Assembly: GCF_014192225.1 (NCBI RefSeq)
Contig: NZ_JACHXS010000010.1
Location: 124,001 to 188,000, forward strand
From: Pseudoduganella umbonata
GTDB lineage: Bacteria; Pseudomonadota; Gammaproteobacteria; Burkholderiales; Burkholderiaceae_D
Reading direction: 5' to 3'
Length of the DNA stretch: 64,000 nucleotides
A program made the translations under genes and the position numbers. Each line of letters begins with the position of its first letter. Positions within the stretch are counted from its first letter, which is position 1. Below the pieces are notes generated by a model. That model was not told the origin of the DNA and did not search any database. It saw nothing but the letters and a program-made list of their open reading frames with translations. This document shows positions 15,554 through 24,116 of this stretch, one piece after another.

Positions 15554-16644
15554 GGCACGACCATCTCGATTCGCTGCTGACCGCCGCTCTGCGTTCACCG
15601 GAACAGCTGCCGGCGCTGGCCGCTGCCGATTGGGATTTGCTGCTGCGCCAGGCAGGCGCTGCGAACCTGCTGGCTACGCTGTCGTGCCTGCTGGACGAAC
15701 ATGGGCTCCTGGACCGCATCGTGCCGGCGGCACGCGAACAGCTGGAATGGGCTCGCGTGCTGGCACGCCGCCACCGCCAAGGCGTGCTGTGGGAAGTGCG
15801 GCTGATCCGCCAGGCACTGGCTGACCTGGGCGTGCCCTTGATTCTTCTGAAAGGCGCGGCTTACACGCTGGCCGGGCTACCGCCCGCGAACGGCAGGCTT
15901 TTCTCGGACATCGATGTACTGGTACCGGAAGAGCGGCTCGGCGAAGCCGAAGCGGCACTTATGCTGGCCGGGTGGGCAGGAACTCATCATGATGCCTACG
16001 ACCAGCGTTATTACCGCGAATGGATGCACGAGCTGCCGCCAATGCGGCATCTGCGGCGTGCGTCGATGATCGACGTTCACCACGCGATCCTTCCGAAGAC
16101 GGCGGCCCTGCGGCCCGACCCCGCACTGTTGCGTGCTGCTGCCTTACCGGTGCCCGATATGCCGGGCCTGCGCGTGCTCGCACCGGCAGACATGGTGCTG
16201 CACAGCGCCGTGCACCTGTTCAGCGACGGTGAGTTCAACAATGGGCTACGGGACCTGTTCGATATCCATCGGCTACTGAGCCATTTCGGTGCGGATCGCC
16301 GCTTCTGGGCTGAACTGGTACCCCGTGCGCGTCAGCTTGAGCTCGAACGGCCATTGTTCTACGCATTGCGCTATGGCGTGGCATTGCTGGAGACGCCTGT
16401 CCCTGAAAGCGTAAGGGATGAATTGACGGGCCCATCGCCGGCGTTGCTGGCACTGATGGATGCCCTGTTTTACCGCGTGCTGCTGCCGGACCATGACAGC
16501 TGTGGAGACCGTTTCAGCCCATTGGCGCGCTTTCTCCTCTACTTGCGTGGCAACTGGTTGAGAATGCCCCCCCTGCTGCTCGCGCGGCATCTGTTCCATA
16601 AGGCGTTTCTGTCGCCGCGCAAATCCGGACCGGAAGCCGTATGA
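15550..16644 (+). CDS. Nucleotidyltransferase-fold protein of the HPr-rel-A module
   Basis: A 364-residue member of the uncharacterised nucleotidyltransferase family PF14907. The catalytic signature is visible near residue 115: LLKGAAY followed by GRLFSDIDVLVPEE, giving the DxD metal pair, and MIDVHHAI near 175 could supply the third carboxylate. It would transfer a nucleotidyl group to an unknown acceptor. ATG at 15550 overlaps the kinase TGA. It completes the HPr-rel-A-type operon (substrate candidate, PqqD-like, kinase, nucleotidyltransferase). Confidence 0.8.
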   Translation: MRHDHLDSLLTAALRSPEQLPALAAADWDLLLRQAGAANLLATLSCLLDEHGLLDRIVPAAREQLEWARVLARRHRQGVLWEVRLIRQALADLGVPLILLKGAAYTLAGLPPANGRLFSDIDVLVPEERLGEAEAALMLAGWAGTHHDAYDQRYYREWMHELPPMRHLRRASMIDVHHAILPKTAALRPDPALLRAAALPVPDMPGLRVLAPADMVLHSAVHLFSDGEFNNGLRDLFDIHRLLSHFGADRRFWAELVPRARQLELERPLFYALRYGVALLETPVPESVRDELTGPSPALLALMDALFYRVLLPDHDSCGDRFSPLARFLLYLRGNWLRMPPLLLARHLFHKAFLSPRKSGPEAV

Positions 16645-16690
16645 ACCTGCGGCCACGGCCGCTAGAATGAAACGACTGCTGGAGGTATCG

Positions 16691-17416
16691 ATGGCTGACG
16701 ACCCGTTGAGCAAGATTCATCAGCTTTGCCGCGCTATTCCCGCTGCCCATGACGACTTGTCCGCGCACGCCGCACTTGCAGCCGAGCTCGTAGGCGCGGA
16801 AATTTGCTCGGTGATGCTCGTTAACGGCGAAGGCGACAACGCCCGGATGAGCATTGCCGCCAGTTACGGCCCGTTGGCGCAAGATGCTGTTGCCACACAT
16901 GTCGCGCGCGGCGAAGGCCTGGCAGGCCAAGTGCTGGCCAGTGGCGCCCCGCTCCTGGTCGACGATATTCTGGCTTCCCCGTACGCCGCACTGGCACGGC
17001 GACCGGACGCGCCCGGCCGCAGCTTGATGCTGGCTCCTATCCGTATCGACGGTCGTGTCGTCGGCACGCTGACTGCCAGCTGCGGCGGCGCCAAGAGCTG
17101 CTTTTGCGAGCGCGACTTGGCGTTATTGGAAACGGTCGCGTTGTTCGTTGGCCGGGCTGTGCAGATGCGGCAACTGCGCGGAATCCTTGCTTCCCGCTTT
17201 ACACAACTAGCGCTCGCTCAGGAAGTGCAAGGCAGTGTCGCCACCATTGCCTATCAAAAGCCGGATCATGTCGCCCGGTTGCTGGCACGCTCGTTCTATC
17301 GCGAAATGGCCCGCGCTGGCTTCGATTCGGGTCAGATCGTCCAGGCCGCCTCTGAAATCATTGCCCAGCTCAACGGCAGCATTGCACGCCACAACGCGCG
17401 CGAAGGCCGCAAGTAA
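16691..17416 (+). CDS. GAF-domain protein
   Basis: A 241-residue cytoplasmic protein with one GAF domain (about residues 10-160; VARGEGLAGQVLASGAPLLVDD is the typical core) and a helical C-terminal region. No output domain (HD-GYP, GGDEF, kinase) is attached, so it probably senses a small ligand and acts through a partner. I chose the ATG at 16691 because TGGAGG lies seven bases upstream; the longer frame from 16667 has none. It is co-oriented with the PqqD/HprK-like module, 46 bases after it. Confidence 0.78.
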   Translation: MADDPLSKIHQLCRAIPAAHDDLSAHAALAAELVGAEICSVMLVNGEGDNARMSIAASYGPLAQDAVATHVARGEGLAGQVLASGAPLLVDDILASPYAALARRPDAPGRSLMLAPIRIDGRVVGTLTASCGGAKSCFCERDLALLETVALFVGRAVQMRQLRGILASRFTQLALAQEVQGSVATIAYQKPDHVARLLARSFYREMARAGFDSGQIVQAASEIIAQLNGSIARHNAREGRK

Positions 17417-17419
17417 ATC

Positions 17420-18274
17420 ATGGGGCATTACTCATTGGTCGCGGCTGTCCTGTTCGTGATCACGACCGCGACGGCCAGCGCTGCAGGCGATGATATTGCC
17501 GAGCTCATTGCCGAGGCAGCCCGGTTCGAGCATGGCGAGGGCATGCCGCGCGATCCGGAACTGGCTGCCTCTTTATATTGCAAGGCAGCGCGGCTGGGCT
17601 CGGCCGATGCCCAGTACGCGCTCGGCTGGATGATTGCCAACGGCCGCGGCCTTCCACGCGACGAGGCGGCGGCATGGCGGCTGTTCTCGGCGGCGGCGGA
17701 CCAGGGCCATGTCCAGGCAGTGCGTCTGGTACAAACACTGCCACCGCGATACGATGTGCCGCTGCCGGCCTGCATGCTGCCCGCCTCCTTGCCGCTGCAG
17801 GTGAATATGGATCCGGACCCTTGGGCGCGCCCCGATTACCCGGCTGCCAGCGTGCCGGTACGGCGTATTGTCGAGCGACTTGCATCGGTGTACGAAGTCG
17901 ATCCCGACTTTGCGATGGCCGTTATCGCAGTCGAGTCCGGTTTTCGGGCGAATGCCGTGTCGCCGAAAAACGCGCAGGGTCTGATGCAGCTCATTCCTGA
18001 AACTGCACAACGCTTCCGCGTCGCCGATCCGTTCGACCCGGAATCGAATGTGCGAGGCGGCTTGGCCTACTTGCGTCAGCTACTGGCCTTATTCGATGGC
18101 AACGTCCAACTGGTTGCCGCCGCATATAACGCCGGTGAAGGTGCAGTGCTGCGCCATCGTGGTGTTCCACCGTATCGGGAAACCCGCGATTACGTGGCTC
18201 GGATTGCTCGCCTTTACAGCTTGCCGGTTCACCGCTATCGGGGTCGCCCCCCAGCGACCTTCCCGGCCAAGTAA
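17420..18274 (+). CDS. Lytic transglycosylase with Sel1 repeats
   Basis: A 284-residue periplasmic protein. After a signal peptide (residues 1-21, ending TATASA-A) come two Sel1/TPR-like repeats (about 30-95: GEGMPRDPELAASLYCKAA and GRGLPRDEAAAWRLFSAAA). The C-terminal Slt domain (about 145-265) carries the catalytic Glu in VIAVESGFRANAVSPKNAQG and the GLMQLIPETA and AYNAGEGAV motifs. It would cleave peptidoglycan glycan strands, possibly to open space for the envelope export machinery. It begins three bases after the GAF gene, so it is the last gene of this rightward operon. Confidence 0.9.
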   Translation: MGHYSLVAAVLFVITTATASAAGDDIAELIAEAARFEHGEGMPRDPELAASLYCKAARLGSADAQYALGWMIANGRGLPRDEAAAWRLFSAAADQGHVQAVRLVQTLPPRYDVPLPACMLPASLPLQVNMDPDPWARPDYPAASVPVRRIVERLASVYEVDPDFAMAVIAVESGFRANAVSPKNAQGLMQLIPETAQRFRVADPFDPESNVRGGLAYLRQLLALFDGNVQLVAAAYNAGEGAVLRHRGVPPYRETRDYVARIARLYSLPVHRYRGRPPATFPAK

Positions 18275-18378
18275 TCGTATTGCTACTATTGGGCCTGGTA
18301 CTTGGCAGCGTATCGGGTCCCGGCACAAATGTGCTACCGCGTTGTAACGTCATCCGCTACACCATTGCGGGCAATAAT

Positions 18379-18415
18379 TGCGCTCACGCCGCGACGACGT
18401 CGCGGCGTGAGCGCA
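18379..18415. terminator. Perfect 18-bp hairpin between convergent genes
   Basis: Arms at 18379-18396 and 18398-18415 pair perfectly (TGCGCTCACGCCGCGACG and its complement), separated by one base. It lies between the convergent lytic transglycosylase and FeeM-like genes and may end transcription from both sides. It lacks a clear T-run on either strand, so a rho-independent mechanism is not certain. Confidence 0.5.
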
Positions 18416-18436
18416 TCGTTAGCGGCGCACAAGCAC

Positions 18437-19231
18437 TCAGCCAATCTGCAGCAGACGGCTCGCAATCCCTTGTTCTTCACGTGGCGAAAAAAAGAAAGGA
18501 TATAACGACCGTTCTCCGGCGGGATGTGTGCTTGTCCCCCCCAGCTTGCGGATCTGCTCATTGACGTAATCCATGCTCACATGCAGCAAATACGCCGGCG
18601 CATCGACCCGGGGATTACTCCGCAGTTCTCCAATCTGGCCAAATCCCAGCATATTCATATAATAGCGCCTATGCCGCGGATTTACCTCGATGAATACATC
18701 GGTACATTTGTGCAGATAATGACCATAAATAAATAATATATGGAACAGCGAAGCCAGCGCGCTTTTCGACTTAACGTGTGGTGCGAAAGCAAGTTTGGTG
18801 ATTTCGCAAACCTTCGCGCCACGCGCACGGAATTCGTCGATATAGTCGGAAAATACTTCATCCGCCAGGATGCCCATCGACGAATCGATGCCCAGGGTGA
18901 CGGTGCCAATGACCTCTCCGTTATCGGAAGCAGCCAGAGTTATTCGGTTAGGATTGTTATCGACCCGGTGTGTGCCCGCGTAACCGCGCCAAGCATACAT
19001 TTTATTAATAAGCATGCTTACGGAAACACGCCCGGCCTCGGTATCGGCAACTCGAATGCCGAAATCGGATTGATTAATAGTCACATGCGTTATATTTACA
19101 GAGTTATCTTCTTCAACAGCGCAGACTAGCGGCTTGCCGGAATCATAATCGTCCAGCAAACCAAGGTCCGCGTCGTCGTCCTTGGTAAACTCTGAGGCTA
19201 TAGCACACTCCCCTGTTGCGCTGCTCGACAT
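18437..19231 (-). CDS. FeeM-like N-acyl amino acid synthase, copy 1
   Basis: A 264-residue GNAT-like acyltransferase of the FeeM type, which joins an acyl-ACP chain to an amino acid and is related to autoinducer synthases. Conserved blocks include FGIRVADTEAG, INKMYAWRGY, NPNRITLAASD, CEITKLAF and IEVNPRHRRYY. A clearly related copy (about 60% identical by eye over the core) is at 58440-59216. The first 50 residues are acidic and not shared. I chose the ATG at 19231; a TTG nine codons upstream is possible and neither has a strong ribosome-binding site. Base composition is visibly more AT-rich than in neighbours, which suggests a separate origin. Confidence 0.8.
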   Translation of the reverse strand: MSSSATGECAIASEFTKDDDADLGLLDDYDSGKPLVCAVEEDNSVNITHVTINQSDFGIRVADTEAGRVSVSMLINKMYAWRGYAGTHRVDNNPNRITLAASDNGEVIGTVTLGIDSSMGILADEVFSDYIDEFRARGAKVCEITKLAFAPHVKSKSALASLFHILFIYGHYLHKCTDVFIEVNPRHRRYYMNMLGFGQIGELRSNPRVDAPAYLLHVSMDYVNEQIRKLGGTSTHPAGERSLYPFFFSPREEQGIASRLLQIG

Positions 19232-19745
19232 GAAATTTGATAACGGAGCAGTTATCAATCCGCCGGCAGCTTCAACGACTACATCATTATTTTTTATTTA
19301 AACTGATAAAACTTTTTTAATTTGATCTTGAACTTCGGAGTTTCCATGTGCGAACATTAGTAGGCACAATTACAAGACAAGTACCTTGAGGTGTTTACCC
19401 ATGGTCTTCTTGGTCCTGTTACCGATAGATCTGCAATGAGATGGTAATGCACCTGAGGACTGTTAGGGCGATGTCGAGACCGCTTTTTTCAGCAAAGCGG
19501 CCATATCATGATGATTGCAATCCGCAGCATCAATGGCACTACCTCATCTCGATGTTTCTTTTCGCCAACGCCAGCATCGGCATTCCACCAACAGAGCGCA
19601 GCCAAACAGAGCGCAGCAGCAGAGGTTCGCTGTCGATACATGACGTCAGCGTACCAGCCCACCTGTCAACAACGAAATAATGCCACGAGGAACGTAGCCA
19701 ATCAATAGGTCAAAGCCATCACCTGCACCATATACTGCTTCACGC
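19232..19745. other. Non-coding, AT-richer stretch without a convincing gene
   Basis: About 514 bases upstream of the FeeM-like gene and downstream of a glycosyltransferase gene. It holds a CCGCTTT/AAAGCGG inverted repeat near 19482-19502 and a short direct repeat (ACAGAGCGCAGC twice, about 19590-19620). Short plus-strand ORFs here have no start signal or recognisable sequence. It may contain the FeeM-like promoter, which I cannot place. Confidence 0.4.
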
Positions 19746-20750
19746 TCAGGCAGTGCGGTCAAGCCGGCGAAGTACACGAAGATGAGGCAGCCACAGCAAT
19801 ACACGCAACGCACGCAAGCGGAAACCTGCCGTGCGCTCCAGTACCGGCCGGCCGTAACGGCGACGCAAGAAGTCTTCGACCCCAAGCAACGCAGCCTCCG
19901 CCTGTTCAGGAAACCCTCTGTAATACAGCCGGTTGACGTCATACAGCGCTCGGTCGAGCAGCTTCAGCTTTAGGCGGCGTCGATGCGCATGCGGTGTGCT
20001 GTCGTGCCAGAAGATCAAGTAGTTTCGTGCCATCAAATAAAAGTAGTAGGCTGGGCGGTCCGTCTCACGCCGCGGCATCGCATGCAGCACATGCGCGTCG
20101 TAAGCCACGGCACTGTGCCAGCCATGCACTGCCAACCGGGCACATAGCTCGTCGTCTTCGTAATAAGCAAACATTCGCTCATCGAGCTTGCCGGCATCAC
20201 GCAGCGCTTTTGCCCGCAACAGCATCGCCGTTCCGGGTACCCACTGTTGGGATCGAAGTTTGCGGGCCGTCGTGCGCGCGTCGTCAACATTACTGGCGCG
20301 GCGGGTATCGAGCCGGTCCCAATCATGGAAGTTTCCGCAAAAGTACACTTTCTCGGGCTGGTCCAGGATAGCCAGCAGCGGTGAAGCAGCGCCGCAACGC
20401 TCGTCCAGCGCCATCAAGTCAAGCAGTTGCGCCAGCACAGTGGCGCTGCCCATGACGGCGTCGCTATTGACCAGCCACAGAAAGTCGTATTTCTCGTCCA
20501 GAGCATGGGCAACTGCAAGGTTGTGACCGCCTGCGAAACCATGGTTGACAGTCTCCCGACGCAGTGCCACCGGAAGGTCTGCCAGGCCTTGGGCGAGCAA
20601 GGCCACATCGGCCGATGCAGAGCCGTTATCGATGACGAGTATGTCGGCGCTGGCGCCAGCAGGCAATTCCTGGCGCAGCAGGTCGTGCACGCAATCGAGC
20701 GTTTGCCGCGCTCCGTTCCAATTCAGGATGCTGACGAGGACTTTATTCAC
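19746..20750 (-). CDS. GT2-family glycosyltransferase (rhamnosyl/galactofuranosyl-type)
   Basis: A 334-residue GT-A enzyme. The N-terminus VNKVLVSILNWNGARQT, the LVIDNGSASAD nucleotide-binding region and FLWLVNSDAVM (DxD-like site near residue 100) match the WbbL-like GT2 group that adds rhamnose or similar sugars. The start is a GTG at 20750 that overlaps the stop of the upstream GT2 (GTGA). The longer frame would begin inside that gene. It is the last gene of the leftward accessory operon. Confidence 0.87.
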   Translation of the reverse strand: MNKVLVSILNWNGARQTLDCVHDLLRQELPAGASADILVIDNGSASADVALLAQGLADLPVALRRETVNHGFAGGHNLAVAHALDEKYDFLWLVNSDAVMGSATVLAQLLDLMALDERCGAASPLLAILDQPEKVYFCGNFHDWDRLDTRRASNVDDARTTARKLRSQQWVPGTAMLLRAKALRDAGKLDERMFAYYEDDELCARLAVHGWHSAVAYDAHVLHAMPRRETDRPAYYFYLMARNYLIFWHDSTPHAHRRRLKLKLLDRALYDVNRLYYRGFPEQAEAALLGVEDFLRRRYGRPVLERTAGFRLRALRVLLWLPHLRVLRRLDRTA

Positions 20751-21715
20751 GCGCTGCGCTCTCGCCGCAGCATCAGCCCGATCGCGAGCGGAATGAAATA
20801 CAGCACGCTGCGCACGTCGATCCGCAACTGCTTCCACATCACATCGAGAAACGGCTTGCGATGTGCAACACGGTGCAGAACGTCGGCCACGAAGCTGCGC
20901 CTCAGCGCCAGCACGGCTTCGCGATTTTCCTTTACCTGGCGCTCGGTGAGCGGATACAGGCGGGCGATCGCCTTCTTGTATTTCATTTCGTAGTGCAGAC
21001 GGATCAACGATTTTTCCGTGCCCCAGCCTGATCCAGCGAAAACGTTGACGCCATCCCGATACACGACTTCGCGGGCGGACGAGAACGCGATGCGATCCGT
21101 CATGCGCGACAGGTCCAGCCAGAACAGGTAATCCTCGCCGGCGTACACAAATTCCTCGCGGAAGCGCAGCGTGCGGAAGGAGCGGAAGCGGTAGACGACG
21201 GTCGACGTGCCGATCACGTTGCCACCCAGGATCTGCGACTGCATGTCGGCCTGGTACACGTGAAGATGGCGCTCGCCCGGCAGCAGTGCATGGCGGGCCG
21301 GCTCGATTTTACCGGCACGTTCAAATGCACTGACTGTCTGGTTCAGTTGGTAAAAGTCGGCGAAATAGAGATCGTAGCCGGCGCTCAAGGCGCGCAAGGC
21401 GTTGGCCAGATGTTCCGGCTCCCAGGTATCGTCTGAATCCAGGAAGGCGACCAGTTCGGTATCGGGCGAGACCTGGTCAAGTGCGGTGTTGCGGGCCGCG
21501 GCTGGACCACCGTTTTTCTGCTCGACGATGCGCACAGGCGATCGTTCTGCGGCCGACAACTGTGCCACCTCATCGCGCGCTGGGACCGGCGAGCCATCGT
21601 CGACGATGATGACATCCAGTTGTGCATCGACTTCCTGGGCCGCCACTGCGCGCAATGCCCGAGCCAGGATGCCTGGTCGGCGCTGGTAATACGGAATGAC
21701 AACGGCGATCTTCAC
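20747..21715 (-). CDS. GT2-family glycosyltransferase
   Basis: A 322-residue GT-A glycosyltransferase: VKIAVVIPYYQRRPG at the start, DVIIVDDGSPVPA for nucleotide binding, and FLDSDDTWEPEHL supplying the DxD-type metal site near residue 90. I chose the GTG at 21715 because GAGG sits seven bases upstream and because the stop of a 20-codon ORF overlaps it as GTGA; two ATGs further upstream lack a ribosome-binding site. It probably extends the EPS repeat unit. Confidence 0.85.
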   Translation of the reverse strand: MKIAVVIPYYQRRPGILARALRAVAAQEVDAQLDVIIVDDGSPVPARDEVAQLSAAERSPVRIVEQKNGGPAAARNTALDQVSPDTELVAFLDSDDTWEPEHLANALRALSAGYDLYFADFYQLNQTVSAFERAGKIEPARHALLPGERHLHVYQADMQSQILGGNVIGTSTVVYRFRSFRTLRFREEFVYAGEDYLFWLDLSRMTDRIAFSSAREVVYRDGVNVFAGSGWGTEKSLIRLHYEMKYKKAIARLYPLTERQVKENREAVLALRRSFVADVLHRVAHRKPFLDVMWKQLRIDVRSVLYFIPLAIGLMLRRERSA

Positions 21716-21774
21716 GACGTGGCCTCGTGGCATGCGGCGCTGTACCATGCGCCGGGCGGATTCATCCTCTGCAT
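21712..21774 (-). CDS. 20-codon leader ORF coupled to the GT2 gene
   Basis: ATG at 21774 follows AGGAG with a five-base spacer, the best ribosome-binding signal in this gap. The frame encodes MQRMNPPGAWYSAACHEATS and stops with a TGA that overlaps the GTG of the glycosyltransferase. It probably serves to deliver ribosomes to a weak GTG start; a functional peptide is less likely. Unrecognised at sequence level. Confidence 0.45.
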   Translation of the reverse strand: MQRMNPPGAWYSAACHEATS

Positions 21775-21793
21775 CCTTACTCCTAGGTATTGG

Positions 21794-23005
21794 TCAGCCG
21801 GTACGCCGGACCACGTGCCACAGGTCGCGCAGGAACGGGGCCGGGTCGGACCAGGTGAACAGGTAATAGCGCGTGGACGGGCGCAGGAAGTCACGTAAAT
21901 AGCCAAACAGCTCGCCAGCCCGGGAAAACACCAGCTTTCGGTCCGCCACTGCGCCAGGCTGGAATAGCAGCCGCGCCAGGCGCTTTGTTTCCGGGATCAT
22001 GAAACGGCAGCGCAGGCCGGCGCGGTAACGAGGCTGGGGTTGTGCTGCGCCGACGCCTAACAGGCTATACGCCAGCCAGGGAAAATCGGCACCGGCATGG
22101 CAAGCCAGGGGCAGGCTGCCCCAAAAACGACCGTTGATCTCCATGAGCGCTGCTTCATCGCGTTCGGGATCGTAGCGGTACTCGACCATTGCTATGCCCT
22201 CCCAGTCGAGTTCCCGCAGCAGCGCCAGCGAGCGCTCTCGCAACGCCACATGGCAATCGAGCGACACCGATTCGCAGAGGGTCGACACGCCACCCTCCGG
22301 TGGCCACTCGTGCAGCCGGCGGTGCTGGAACACGCAGTGGGCCCGGCCCTCATGCATCAGGAAGAACTGTCCCAGGCCATAACCGGCACAGTACTCCTGG
22401 ATCATCGGGTAACGTCCTACCGGCTCGAATTGCCGCAGGTACTCCAGCAACTCTTTCTCGTCGTGGCAATATCGGGTCTTGTCCAGCACCAGCCCTGCAC
22501 GGCGCAGCAGGATGCCGGCTTCGTTCGGTTCAGCCCATTTCAACACTACCGGAAAGCGCAGGGCCGGTGCGGCGGCGGCCGCTTCCGCAAAGATGACCGG
22601 CTGCACGGTGCGCGGTACCGGCACGCCCGCGATCGCCGCAGCGGCGTATGTCTGCCGCTTGTCCAGCACGGTTTCCATCCGGCGTGCGTCCGGGAACATC
22701 AACCGGTAGCCAGACAGTTGCGCGCGGTGCCGGTTCAGCAGAGCGATATCGCCTTCGGAGATCGCGAACAGGCACGCGGTGCCGAGCTTCTGCGCAAGTT
22801 TTTCCAGCTGCTCGAGCGTGCCTGCTGCATCGTCAGCGCGCAATATGCCTTCACTCAGGTAACGCGACGACAGCCCCGGCGCCGCGACACTGCGTGCCAG
22901 GCCGTACACAGGCACGCCACGCCGGCCAAGGCTGCGCACGATCGCCAGCCCGATCGGCGTATCGATGCCCAGCACAACCGCCGGGATGAGAGCCTGAGCG
23001 GTCAT
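21794..23005 (-). CDS. ATP-grasp ligase
   Basis: A 403-residue ATP-grasp fold enzyme, the family that joins a carboxylate to an amine or thiol via an acylphosphate. An N-terminal Rossmann-like part (VVLGIDTPIGLAIVRSLGRRG) is followed by the ATP-binding region (FPVVLKWAEPNEAG, about 155-170) and the metal site VEYRYDPERDEAALMEINGRFWGS near 290-310. In EPS loci such ligases are thought to add amino acids or amide groups to sugars, but the substrate is not shown by the sequence. ATG at 23005 overlaps the acyltransferase stop (ATGA). Confidence 0.83.
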   Translation of the reverse strand: MTAQALIPAVVLGIDTPIGLAIVRSLGRRGVPVYGLARSVAAPGLSSRYLSEGILRADDAAGTLEQLEKLAQKLGTACLFAISEGDIALLNRHRAQLSGYRLMFPDARRMETVLDKRQTYAAAAIAGVPVPRTVQPVIFAEAAAAAPALRFPVVLKWAEPNEAGILLRRAGLVLDKTRYCHDEKELLEYLRQFEPVGRYPMIQEYCAGYGLGQFFLMHEGRAHCVFQHRRLHEWPPEGGVSTLCESVSLDCHVALRERSLALLRELDWEGIAMVEYRYDPERDEAALMEINGRFWGSLPLACHAGADFPWLAYSLLGVGAAQPQPRYRAGLRCRFMIPETKRLARLLFQPGAVADRKLVFSRAGELFGYLRDFLRPSTRYYLFTWSDPAPFLRDLWHVVRRTG

Positions 23006-24114
23006 CGAGCACCTCGCGCGGCAAGCCAGCGCAATCCCTGCAATGATTGCAAGCGCGCGAGCAACCACGCGCGCAGCAGGTGCCGGCGGCCTTCGGTGAC
23101 CGAGCCCACCAGCCACACGGTTACGAGAATGGCGCCCAACACCTCGATGAAGAACAGCGGGCCGCGTGGATCGCCGTCGATCGCGGCGCCGAAGAACAGC
23201 AACAGTGGCTGGTGCATCAAGTACAACGAGAAGGTATAGCCTGCCAGCCAGCGGATCGGCCGTTCCAGCGGTAGCAGGACGCGCCCCAGCAGCACCGGTG
23301 CGATGGCGCGGGCGCCGACGAAGTTAGCGGCTACGATCAGGCCCAGCAGGTAGTCGGTCAGCGCGAAGCGGGAAAAGGTCAACTGATGATGCAGCGCTTC
23401 GCCGACCAGGCTGCGCATCCACGCACTGCCCAGATCGGTCAGCCGGAAATGCTGGAATAGTGCGAATGCCAGGATCGAGGCGATGAATAATGCCAGGCCA
23501 ATGGAGAACGGTGTGCGCTGCAGCAACTGCCAGCGATGGAGCACTACGCCCATCGCCCACACTGGCGCAAGCAGGAGGATCTTCGGCCCCACGATCAGTG
23601 CGCAGCCGGCGAGCAACAAGACACGCGTGCGGCCTGCGGTAAATACACATGCCGCGAACATGATGTAGTACCACATCTCGTAGCACAGCGACCAGTACGG
23701 GGTGTTCGAGAACGACATGATGGAAATCGTCCACACCTCGTTCAGCCATGCGAGGCTGGTTGCAATGCGTACCGGTGCCAGGCCATGCGTGGTCCAGCCT
23801 TCGTAGATGTCGGGACGGAGGGCTGCACCGGCGAGATCCAGCAGCGGTGTCACCAGGACGACCGGAATGGCCAGCGAATAAAAGCGCGACAGCCTGCTGG
23901 CCCAGTATTCGGATGGCGTGTTTTCGCGCTTCGCATGAATGTATGAGATCACATAGCCGGACAGCACGAAGAACACCATCACCGCGGCGTGCCCGTGATC
24001 GGACAGCGGCAGGATGTCCGTGCTGAGCCAGCGCATGTTCATGTGATAGAAGACAACCATCAGCGCGGCCAGGAAGCGTATCGCGTCGAGGTAAAGCGAG
24101 AATTCGCGACTCAT
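23002..24114 (-). CDS. Acyltransferase 3 family membrane protein
   Basis: A 370-residue polytopic inner-membrane protein of the OafA/NodX/ExoZ type, which O-acylates surface polysaccharides. It begins MSREFSLYLDAIRFLAALMVVFYH; the conserved His (FYHMN) and the VMFFVLSGYVISY block are present, and about ten hydrophobic helices follow. ATG at 24114 lies two bases after the stop of the phosphatase gene. Acetylation or succinylation of the EPS is the probable role. Confidence 0.9.
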   Translation of the reverse strand: MSREFSLYLDAIRFLAALMVVFYHMNMRWLSTDILPLSDHGHAAVMVFFVLSGYVISYIHAKRENTPSEYWASRLSRFYSLAIPVVLVTPLLDLAGAALRPDIYEGWTTHGLAPVRIATSLAWLNEVWTISIMSFSNTPYWSLCYEMWYYIMFAACVFTAGRTRVLLLAGCALIVGPKILLLAPVWAMGVVLHRWQLLQRTPFSIGLALFIASILAFALFQHFRLTDLGSAWMRSLVGEALHHQLTFSRFALTDYLLGLIVAANFVGARAIAPVLLGRVLLPLERPIRWLAGYTFSLYLMHQPLLLFFGAAIDGDPRGPLFFIEVLGAILVTVWLVGSVTEGRRHLLRAWLLARLQSLQGLRWLAARGAR

Positions 24115-24116
24115 CG

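Noticed and set aside
19441..19680. 79-codon plus-strand frame in the AT-rich gap
   Set aside because: No ribosome-binding site, no family resemblance, and composition typical of non-coding DNA.
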